From assembly GCF_013425525.1 (NCBI RefSeq), contig NZ_JACCKA010000057.1:1-38278 (forward strand): 38,278 bases of DNA, in the 5' to 3' direction. Below are positions 32,025-38,278 of this stretch, one piece after another. Made by a program: the position numbers and the translations under genes. Each line of letters opens with the position of its first letter. Position 1 is the stretch's first letter. Under the pieces are notes generated by a model. The model was not told the DNA's origin. It worked only from the letters and a program-made list of their open reading frames with translations, and ran no database searches. The stretch comes from Luteimonas salinisoli (GTDB lineage Bacteria; Pseudomonadota; Gammaproteobacteria; Xanthomonadales; Xanthomonadaceae).

Positions 32025-34658
32025 TCAGAACTCCGCCGACAGGCTCAGCGTGTACGACACGCCCGGCTCGTAGCGGTAGACGTCGGCGCGGTTGCCGCCG
32101 CGTTCCTGGTACTCCTGGTACTCGGTATCCAGGATGTTGCGGGCGCTGAAGCCGATCGCCATCTCGCGTCCACCGAGGTCGAAGCCCTTGCGCAGCACGA
32201 AGTCCAGGGTGGTGCCGGGCTTTTCGATGTAGTCCGGCTGGCCGGGGCGGCCGCGCGCGGTGATGCGCTCGCCGACGTAGTTGGCGATCAGGGTGGCCCG
32301 GGTGCGCGAGGTCTCGCTCTCGATGCCGAACTGCAGGTTGGCGATGTGGTCGGACTGGCCCTGCAGCTGGCTGCCGTCGCGGACGAACAGCGCCGCGTCG
32401 ACCGGCCGGGTGAAGCCGTAGGGACGGACCGTGTCGCCCTCCTTCACCTCGACCTCGGAGTTGGACCAGGTGTAGTTGCCACTGAAGTACAGGCGGTTGT
32501 CGCCCCACCAGTTGGCCTCGATCGGCAGGTCGAAGTACTTCTTCGCTTCGATCTCGGCGCCGTACAGGACCGCGGCCGGTGCGTTGAGGAAGCTCTGGAA
32601 GGTGGTGCCGCCGGCGAAGTTGACGTTCGACTCGATCGGGTTGTCGATGTCCTTGTAGAACCCGCCGACGGTGAAGTACTCGCCAGAGCCGAAGAACCAC
32701 TCGTAGCGCACGTCGAGGTTGAGCAGCTCGCTGTCGACCAGGTAGGGGTTGCCGTAGAACAGCCGGTCGTTGTCCGGATCCTGGTACTGCTGCGGGGCCA
32801 GCTCACGGAACTGCGGACGGGCGATGGTCTTGGAGGCGCCGAAGCGGATCTGCTGGTTGTCGGCGAAGTTCCAGGTCAGGGTGGCCGCCGGCAGCAGATA
32901 GTCGTTCTGCAGCGGCGCCGGCCCGGCCTGGCGAGCGCCGGTGAAAATGTCGTACGGGTGCACCGCCTGGGTGGCGTCCTCGTAGCGCACGCCGACGGTG
33001 GCGCGCAGCATCGGCGCGATCTCGCCCTCGGCCTGCAGGTATCCGGCCTTGACCTTGAGCGTGGCGTCGTAGGCCGCCGCGCCCGAGCTGCCCGTGGTCT
33101 CGCGGATGCGCAGCAGGTCCTGGCTGAGGTTGTAGTCCGAGAACAGGTAGTCGACGCGCTGGTACCGGTTGTAGAACGGCAGCGCGCCGTCGAGCGCCAG
33201 CAGGCGGAACTCGCGCGATTCGGCGTTGCGGTCGTTGTCGGAGTACGAGGCGCCGCCGCTGAGGGTGACATCGCGCTCGATCGGCAGGCGCCAGCTGACG
33301 TCGACGCCACCGCTCGCGATCTCGTCCTCGACGTTGCTGAAACGGGTGTAGTTCTGCACCCGCGAGCCGTCGTGCGCCCAGTAGCCGTCGACCAGCTCGT
33401 AGCGGATGCCATTCTCGTAGGGCACGTCCCGGGTGGCGCGGGCGATCGCGCCGCGCCATTCGATCTTCAGGTCCCCGTACTCGCCGAAGGCGTGGGTGCC
33501 GTTGATCTGGTTGTTGAGCAGCTCGCGCTCGAACCACTCGGTGTAGTCGTCGCGCGCCTCGAATCCGGCGAGGTTGTCGCGGCCGGAGCGGCTGCGCGCC
33601 TCCTTGATGGTGTCGTGCACGTACATCGTGGTCAGCGACACCTTGTGGTTACCGTTCTCGTAACCGACGCCCACCAGCGCGTTGACGCGGGCGTTGTTCT
33701 GGGTGGAGAGGAATTCGTAGTCGGCGTCGTACTCGACCACCTCACCGGTGAAGAAGGCATCCTGCTGGGTGCCGAACCGGGTGCGCCACTTGTTCTCGAA
33801 GCCGGCCACGGCCAGGAAGCCCAGCTGGCCTTCGCCCAGGTCCAGGGAATAGCCGGCGCTGCCGCCGAATTCGACGTCCGGATCGATGCTGTCCTTCTGC
33901 TGCAGCACGTTGAGATTGGCGTTGCCGAGGCTCCGGCCGATGCGGCGGATGTCGTCGCGGGCGAAGTTGCCCAGGTCGACGCGCTGGCCGGTGGCGATCG
34001 CGTCCTGCAGCGCGCGCGGCATCTTGCGGGTGCCGTCGTCGTAGCCCCAGAAATCGTCGTCGCCGCCGTAGTAGGTCAGGCCCTTCTCGCCGGTGGTGAC
34101 GCTGTTGCCGCCGGTGCCGACCGAGAGGTTGATAAAGGGCTCGTCGGGCACGGTCAGCGACTGCATGTCGATCACGCCACCGCCGAACTCGCCCGGGTAC
34201 TTCACCGAGTAGGTCTTCTGCACGGTCACGCTGTCGAGCACCTCGCTCGGGAACAGGTCCAGCGGCACCACGCGCTGCAGCGGCTCCGGGCTGGGCAGTG
34301 GCGAGCCGTTGAACAGCGCCGACGAGTAGCGCTCGCCGAGGCCGCGCACGTACACGTACTTGTCGCGCACCAGGCTCAGGCCGGTGACGCGGGTGAGCGC
34401 CGCGGCGGCGTCGCTGTCGCCGGTGCGCTCGAAGTCCTCGCGGGTGACGAACGAGGCGACTTCGGAGGTCTGGAGCATCGGCTCCGGGATGTATTCGCCG
34501 CGTACCTGGACCGCGTCCAGCTGGGTCGGGCTGGCGGAAGCCGCGGTCTGCGCGGGCGCTCCGGCATCGGTTGGCGCGTTCTGCGCCAGCACGCCGCACG
34601 GGGCGAGCAGGGCCGAGATCGCGAGGAACAGGCCGCTGCGGGTCGGGGATCGCTTCAT
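32025..34658 (-). CDS. TonB-dependent receptor
   Basis: This 877-residue outer-membrane receptor has a signal peptide (residues 1-25, ending CGVLA), a TonB-box-like segment LDAVQVRG, then the plug domain (SFVTREDFERTGDSDAAAALTRVTGLSLV, YVYVRGLGERY, PGEFGGGVIDM). The rest is a 22-strand barrel ending in a terminal Phe (YTLSLSAEF). The substrate is unknown. The start at 34658 has AAGG upstream and places the signal peptide correctly. It lies directly behind the lipoprotein gene (87-bp gap with a strong hairpin) and in front of the gsp operon. A similar neighbourhood in Caulobacter encodes a phosphate-starvation lipoprotein with its TonB receptor and T2SS. Confidence 0.93.
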   Translation of the reverse strand: MKRSPTRSGLFLAISALLAPCGVLAQNAPTDAGAPAQTAASASPTQLDAVQVRGEYIPEPMLQTSEVASFVTREDFERTGDSDAAAALTRVTGLSLVRDKYVYVRGLGERYSSALFNGSPLPSPEPLQRVVPLDLFPSEVLDSVTVQKTYSVKYPGEFGGGVIDMQSLTVPDEPFINLSVGTGGNSVTTGEKGLTYYGGDDDFWGYDDGTRKMPRALQDAIATGQRVDLGNFARDDIRRIGRSLGNANLNVLQQKDSIDPDVEFGGSAGYSLDLGEGQLGFLAVAGFENKWRTRFGTQQDAFFTGEVVEYDADYEFLSTQNNARVNALVGVGYENGNHKVSLTTMYVHDTIKEARSRSGRDNLAGFEARDDYTEWFERELLNNQINGTHAFGEYGDLKIEWRGAIARATRDVPYENGIRYELVDGYWAHDGSRVQNYTRFSNVEDEIASGGVDVSWRLPIERDVTLSGGASYSDNDRNAESREFRLLALDGALPFYNRYQRVDYLFSDYNLSQDLLRIRETTGSSGAAAYDATLKVKAGYLQAEGEIAPMLRATVGVRYEDATQAVHPYDIFTGARQAGPAPLQNDYLLPAATLTWNFADNQQIRFGASKTIARPQFRELAPQQYQDPDNDRLFYGNPYLVDSELLNLDVRYEWFFGSGEYFTVGGFYKDIDNPIESNVNFAGGTTFQSFLNAPAAVLYGAEIEAKKYFDLPIEANWWGDNRLYFSGNYTWSNSEVEVKEGDTVRPYGFTRPVDAALFVRDGSQLQGQSDHIANLQFGIESETSRTRATLIANYVGERITARGRPGQPDYIEKPGTTLDFVLRKGFDLGGREMAIGFSARNILDTEYQEYQERGGNRADVYRYEPGVSYTLSLSAEF

Positions 34659-34707
34659 GGGAAAGCCTTGGCTGGCAGGACGGGGAGGGCGTGGAGGCGT
34701 CACGACG

Positions 34708-34734
34708 AACGGGGCGGCGTCGCGCCGCCCCGTT
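34708..34734 (-). terminator. Strong hairpin between the lipoprotein and TonB receptor genes
   Basis: A perfect 12-bp GC-rich inverted repeat (AACGGGGCGGCG at 34708-34719 and CGCCGCCCCGTT at 34723-34734) with a 3-nt loop lies here. There is no U tract on the minus strand, so it may stabilise the lipoprotein mRNA or attenuate the receptor gene rather than act as a classical terminator. Confidence 0.5.
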
Positions 34735-34745
34735 GCGCGCCCGGA

Positions 34746-36209
34746 TCAGCAGGGCGTATCGGCCGTCAGGCCGCAGGTCCAGCCCTGCCACCAGGTGTCG
34801 CTGGCGTCGCGCACGCCGCCGATGTAGTCGACCTGCTGGAAGAAGCCGTGGATCGCCTGCAGGCCCTGGTAGGCCGGTACCGCGCTTTCCTCGGCACCGT
34901 TGACGAAGCCGCCCGTCAGCGTCGAGGTACCCTCGGCGACGTTGTTGCTGCCGGCGTTGAAGTCCGTGCCCGCGCGATCGCTGGCGAACGGCACCGGGCA
35001 GGAGAAGTGCACCGAATGGAAGGTGCCGGTGGTGTTCTCGTCGTCGATCTTGAAACAGATCTCGCCGTCGCCGCTGCCACCGGCAGGACGGGTGACCACG
35101 GTGTTGTAGAACTCGGCCTGGGTGCCCTGGTTGAGGGTCACCGCGGCGCCGCCGCCGGCGCGGCCGACGTAGGTGAAGTTGGCGACCTTGGGGTTGGAGT
35201 AGGGTTCGCGGCGGATGCTGCTCCACTCGTTCATGCGGTCGCCACCGCCGTCGCGCTGCATCACGATGCCGAACTGCAGGCCGCCGTTCCAGCCGGTGTC
35301 GGTATCGAGGCTGTCGTCGTCGTTGCCGGTGAGCACCAGATAGCGGGCGTTGACGGTGCCGCCGAACCACTCGATGCCGTCGTCGGAGCTGTTGTGCACC
35401 TGCACGTACTCCACGGTGGTGCCGCGGCCGACGCCGGCCAGGGTGATGCCGTTGAGCTCGTTGTTCGGCGCGATCTCGAAGCCGGAATGCTGCACGCGCA
35501 CGTAGCGCAGCACGCCGCTGTTGTCGGTGGGGGCGTTGCCGCCGTAGAAGCCGTCGGTTCCTTCCACCTGTTCCTGGCATTCCGGGGTGCCGGAGACCGT
35601 CTCGCCCGGGCAGGCGTTGATCGGCGCGCGGCCGAGGATCACCAGGCCACCCCACAGGCCGATAGAGTCGGCGTTGGTCTGGCCTTCCAGGCTCTGCCGC
35701 GCGGTGAACACGATCGGATCGCTGGCGGTGCCTTCGGCGTAGATCTCCGAGCCACGGTTGATCACGAGGTAGTCGGCGCCGGCCGAGCCGTAGAGCGTGA
35801 CGCCCGGCTCGATGGTGAGCACGCCTTCCTGGGCGCCGGCGTTCGGGTTGCCGGCGTCGCCGCCCTGGTCCTGGCCGACGTTGACGCGGCCGGAGATGGC
35901 GTACACGGTGCCATCGCGCTGCGGCACCACCAGGTTGCCGGTGACGATCTCGGGCAGTCGGCAGGCGCGCAGCGAGCCGTCGGCGACGGTGCCGATGTTG
36001 GTGAAGCCGTCCGGGCAGTCGGCGGCAGGGCCGCCGCTCGGGGGCGGCGCGGTCGGCGGGGGCGGAGGCGGTGGCGGCGAGCCCGACGGCGGCGGCGGGA
36101 AGGCGCCCTCGCCGGGATTGGCGACGCTGTCCGCGCCGTTGCCGCATGCGCTGAGGGCGAGGACCGTGCCGAAGGTCATCAGCAGGGTCCGGTAGTTGTT
36201 CGCAGCCAT
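34746..36209 (-). CDS. Proline-rich surface lipoprotein, ElpS-like
   Basis: This 487-residue protein has a lipoprotein signal ([22 protein letters not shown]) with the acylated Cys at 22. It is followed by a Pro/Ser linker (residues 35-60, with a run of eight Pro). The rest is a repetitive beta-rich domain with [42 protein letters not shown] and [24 protein letters not shown], which suggests a right-handed beta-helix. It resembles, from memory, the secreted lipoprotein ElpS of Caulobacter, encoded beside a TonB receptor and T2SS genes and made in phosphate starvation. GGAG lies upstream of the ATG. Enzymatic activity is unknown. The tail contains paired Cys. Confidence 0.8.
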   Translation of the reverse strand: MAANNYRTLLMTFGTVLALSACGNGADSVANPGEGAFPPPPSGSPPPPPPPPTAPPPSGGPAADCPDGFTNIGTVADGSLRACRLPEIVTGNLVVPQRDGTVYAISGRVNVGQDQGGDAGNPNAGAQEGVLTIEPGVTLYGSAGADYLVINRGSEIYAEGTASDPIVFTARQSLEGQTNADSIGLWGGLVILGRAPINACPGETVSGTPECQEQVEGTDGFYGGNAPTDNSGVLRYVRVQHSGFEIAPNNELNGITLAGVGRGTTVEYVQVHNSSDDGIEWFGGTVNARYLVLTGNDDDSLDTDTGWNGGLQFGIVMQRDGGGDRMNEWSSIRREPYSNPKVANFTYVGRAGGGAAVTLNQGTQAEFYNTVVTRPAGGSGDGEICFKIDDENTTGTFHSVHFSCPVPFASDRAGTDFNAGSNNVAEGTSTLTGGFVNGAEESAVPAYQGLQAIHGFFQQVDYIGGVRDASDTWWQGWTCGLTADTPC

Positions 36210-36310
36210 TCTTGGATCTCCGATCGATGGGCGGTTGGTTGCGGGAACGCGCGAAGCGGCGAAGCGGATCGCCGCGGTGCGGTGGTTCGTCCCCTGAGGA
36301 ATCCCCGCAA

Positions 36311-36354
36311 GTTATAGGCAGTGTTTGTGACCGTTTTCTTGCGCGGATAACGGT
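36311..36354 (-). promoter_or_regulatory. Possible promoter/operator upstream of the lipoprotein gene
   Basis: On the minus strand TATAAC (36316-36311) could be a -10 box. Upstream lies CGGTCAC, close to one PHO-box half. ACCGTT (36330-36335) and AACGGT (36349-36354) form a perfect 6-bp inverted repeat with a 13-bp spacer. This 295-bp region, shared with the divergent oxygenase gene, is unusually AT-rich for the window. Confidence 0.35.
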
Positions 36355-36504
36355 TCCTTAAGCGCGTCGACACATGCCGGCCGTGCCGTCGATGCCTGTC
36401 ATCGCGCGGTATCGGAAACGTCATGCGGACGCGTTAGGCTGGTGCGGGGAATGGCGCACGCGGCGACGCGCCGCCATCGGCGCCGGCCGGAGGAGAAACC
36501 GACG

Positions 36505-37359
36505 ATGCGAGCGACACAACAGGTGAGCGAGGAGCTGGAACACTGGATCCTCGAGCAGGTGCGCGGCGGCCAGCCGCCCGAGGCGGTGGTCGCGCCGCTG
36601 CTCCGCCAGGGCTGGGAGGAACAACTGGCGATCGACGCGGTGGAGGCGGCGATGCGCCGCCATCTGGAACGTCATGCGCGCGACAGCGGGTTGCCGCCGC
36701 CGGTCCGGGTGCCGGCCCCGGTCGAGTGGAACGGTGTGGCGCTCGTCGACGCCGGCGACCGCGAGGTGCAGATGCTCGCGCACCTGGTCCATCCCCATGT
36801 GGTGGTATTCGGCGGGCTGCTGTCCGCCGACGAATGCGACGCGCTGGTGGAGATGGCGCGTCCCCGGCTGTCGCGTTCGGCGACGGTCGATCCAGAGACC
36901 GGAGGCGACCAGGTGCATCGCGATCGCACCAGCCAGGGCATGTTCTTCCGCCGCGGCGAGAACGATCTGTGCGCGCGCATCGAGGCGCGCATCGCGAGGC
37001 TGACCGAATGGCCGCTGGAGAACGGCGAGGGGCTGCAGGTGCTGCGCTACGGCCAGGGCGCGGAATACCGGCCTCACTACGACTACTTCGATCCGGACAA
37101 GCCCGGCAGTCGCGGCATCCTCGCGCGCGGCGGCCAGCGCGTGGCCTCGCTGGTGATGTATCTCAACACCCCGCACCGCGGCGGCGCGACCACCTTTCCC
37201 GATGCGCAGTTCGAAGTGGCCGCAGTCAGGGGCAACGCGGTGTTCTTCAGCTACGACCGGCCGCACCCGATGACCCGCAGCCTGCACGGCGGCGCGCCGG
37301 TCGCCGATGGCGAGAAGTGGGTGGCGACCAAGTGGCTGAGGGAGCGGCGGCACGATTAG
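36505..37359 (+). CDS. Prolyl-4-hydroxylase-like 2OG-Fe(II) oxygenase
   Basis: This 284-residue protein has an N-terminal helical part (QQVSEELEHWILEQVRGG...) of unknown role and a C-terminal double-stranded beta-helix oxygenase domain of the P4Hc type. The iron ligands are H191 and D193 in YRPHYDYFDP and H261 in SLHGGAPV. K271 in GEKWVATKW would bind 2-oxoglutarate. Bacterial relatives hydroxylate proline in proteins such as EF-Tu; the substrate here is unknown. AGGAG (36491-36495) supports the ATG at 36505. An earlier in-frame ATG lacks this. It is transcribed away from the lipoprotein gene. Confidence 0.88.
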   Translation: MRATQQVSEELEHWILEQVRGGQPPEAVVAPLLRQGWEEQLAIDAVEAAMRRHLERHARDSGLPPPVRVPAPVEWNGVALVDAGDREVQMLAHLVHPHVVVFGGLLSADECDALVEMARPRLSRSATVDPETGGDQVHRDRTSQGMFFRRGENDLCARIEARIARLTEWPLENGEGLQVLRYGQGAEYRPHYDYFDPDKPGSRGILARGGQRVASLVMYLNTPHRGGATTFPDAQFEVAAVRGNAVFFSYDRPHPMTRSLHGGAPVADGEKWVATKWLRERRHD

Positions 37360-37407
37360 CCGCCAGGCTTCGGTCGTTGGGAGGTGATTCGAGATGGCGG
37401 GAACCGC

Positions 37408-37502
37408 GCCGGCTTTCGCGGCCGTGGGCCGCTCCTACAGCGGCCATGGCCCATTCGGGCGTCGCGTTCGCCGTAGAAGCGGCCGATGGCCGCGAAAGCC
37501 GC
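37408..37502. repeat. REP doublet, GTAG-GAGCG type, inverted pair
   Basis: The reverse copy at 37408-37438 ends GGGCCGCTCCTAC. The forward copy at 37473-37502 begins GTAGAAGCGGCCGATGGCCG. They lie between the convergent oxygenase and nth genes, about 50 bp past the first stop codon. Confidence 0.75.
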
Positions 37503-37545
37503 GGCCGGGTGCGTGCCGACTTCGGGCATCAGTACCGCGGCGGAT

Positions 37546-38244
37546 CTACGCTGGCGTCTTGTCCGGGAACCGGCACAGGTCGCGGATCGCGCATGCCGGG
37601 CATTCGGGCCGGCGCGCCTTGCATACGTAGCGCCCGTGCAGGATCAGCCAGTGGTGCGCGTCGTGGAGAAACTCCTCCGGCACGCGCCGGAGCAGACCGT
37701 CCTCGACCGCGCGCACGTCCTTGCCCGGCGCCAGCCCGGTGCGGTTGGCGACCCGGAAGATGTGCGTGTCGACCGCGATGGTGGGCTCGCCGAACGCGGT
37801 GTTGAGCACCACGTTGGCGGTCTTGCGGCCCACGCCGGGCAGCGCCTCGAGCGCGGCGCGATCGCGCGGCACCTCGCCGCCATGGCGTTCGAGCAGGATC
37901 CGGCAGGTGGCGACGACGTTCTTCGCCTTGGCGTTGAACAGGCCGATGGTGGAAATGTAGCGCTTCAGGCCGTCTTCGCCGAGTTCGAGGATCTTCCGCG
38001 GCGTGCCGGCGACCGGGAACAGCCGGCGCGTCGCCTTGTTGACGCCGACGTCGGTGGCCTGCGCCGACAGGATCACCGCGACCAGCAGCTCGAACGGAGT
38101 GCGGTACTCGAGTTCCGTGGTCGGCTTCGGGTTCAGTTCCGCCAGACGCGAGAACAGTTCGTGGATCTCGTCGCGGGTGAGGGTGCCGGCGCGGCGGGCG
38201 CGGGCAGGCCGCCGCGCCGGGGCCTTTGCCGCGCGGGCGTTCAC
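37546..38244 (-). CDS. nth: Endonuclease III (DNA glycosylase/AP lyase)
   Basis: This 232-residue protein has the helix-hairpin-helix LPGVGRKTANVVL with the catalytic Lys, the catalytic Asp in AVDTHIFRV, and the C-terminal 4Fe-4S loop C-x6-C-x2-C-x5-C (CKARRPECPACAIRDLC). It removes oxidised pyrimidines and nicks abasic sites. It is about 20 residues longer than the E. coli enzyme because of an Ala/Arg-rich N-terminal extension (NARAAKAPARRPARARRAG). The start is GTG at 38244, overlapping the stop of the preceding gene (GTGA). Confidence 0.96.
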   Translation of the reverse strand: MNARAAKAPARRPARARRAGTLTRDEIHELFSRLAELNPKPTTELEYRTPFELLVAVILSAQATDVGVNKATRRLFPVAGTPRKILELGEDGLKRYISTIGLFNAKAKNVVATCRILLERHGGEVPRDRAALEALPGVGRKTANVVLNTAFGEPTIAVDTHIFRVANRTGLAPGKDVRAVEDGLLRRVPEEFLHDAHHWLILHGRYVCKARRPECPACAIRDLCRFPDKTPA

Positions 38245-38278
38245 TTGCCGTCCTGGCCGGCGCGGGCCCTGGCGCGGG
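38241..38278 (-). CDS. C-terminus of a gene upstream of nth, partial
   Basis: Only the last 12 codons are inside the window, encoding RARARAGQDGK plus a stop that overlaps the nth start (GTGA). They are too short to identify. Known synteny in gammaproteobacteria often puts rsxB (electron transport complex) directly before nth, so that is the first guess; nothing in these residues confirms it. Confidence 0.4.
   Translation of the reverse strand, partial: RARARAGQDGK

Noticed and set aside
31263..36317. Very long open frame on the plus strand (over 1600 codons)
   Set aside because: It lies opposite the gspC, TonB receptor and lipoprotein genes. Its composition is a GC-rich codon shadow and it shows no domain.

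Overview
The window looks like chromosomal DNA of a high-GC gammaproteobacterium of the Xanthomonadaceae/Lysobacteraceae (Lysobacter- or Luteimonas-like). The gene set (CreBCD, Mfd, RlmJ, Nth, a gspC-N type II secretion operon, a large TonB-dependent receptor) and abundant GTAG-type REP hairpins, GGGGTCAGGTTC palindromes and GGGAATC heptamer arrays fit that group. The assignment is inferred from sequence style, not from a search.

Layout. 1-2490: an IS4-family element sits inside one arm of a palindromic repeat, followed by a pirin gene and an intact second copy of the palindrome. 2490-10790 (minus strand): an MBL-fold hydrolase, a secreted protein of unknown function with a Clp/CRP-like site upstream, a lipoprotein histidine phosphatase, a DUF1304 membrane protein, a Na/Pi cotransporter with PhoU-like tail, and mfd. 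10909-17034: a GNAT acetyltransferase, rlmJ, the creB-creC-creD cluster (+), and a PAP2 phosphatase coupled to a glycosyltransferase (-). 18370-19587: an OprP/OprO-type porin. 19811-31602 (minus): a complete gspC-D-E-F-G-H-I-J-K-L-M-N operon. 32025-36209 (minus): a TonB-dependent receptor and a proline-rich lipoprotein. 36505 to the end: a prolyl-4-hydroxylase-like oxygenase (+), nth (-), and the last codons of the gene upstream of nth.

How the genes may work together. The secretion operon is tightly packed: most junctions overlap by 1, 4 or 14 nt, and several starts are GTG or TTG. It lies between a phosphate-type porin and a TonB receptor/lipoprotein pair, and a perfect half PHO box lies upstream of gspC. 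A phosphate-responsive secretion and uptake locus, similar to the ElpS/T2SS locus of Caulobacter or Hxc of Pseudomonas, is a reasonable inference.

Most unusual structure. The leader peptides of the minor pseudopilins GspH, GspI and GspJ are built from a shared DNA repeat. Their predicted lengths are 34, 74 and 127 residues, and the repeat carries 0, 1 and 2 copies of an extra module respectively. The H|I and I|J gene junctions are also paralogous, reaching into the 3' ends of the upstream genes. In gspG a different repeat, four perfect GGGAATC heptamers, lies inside the leader codons and is matched by an inverted array upstream. The gspG ribosome-binding site and start codon therefore sit in the loop of a 27-bp inverted repeat. 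A third heptamer array ends about 10 bp before creB.
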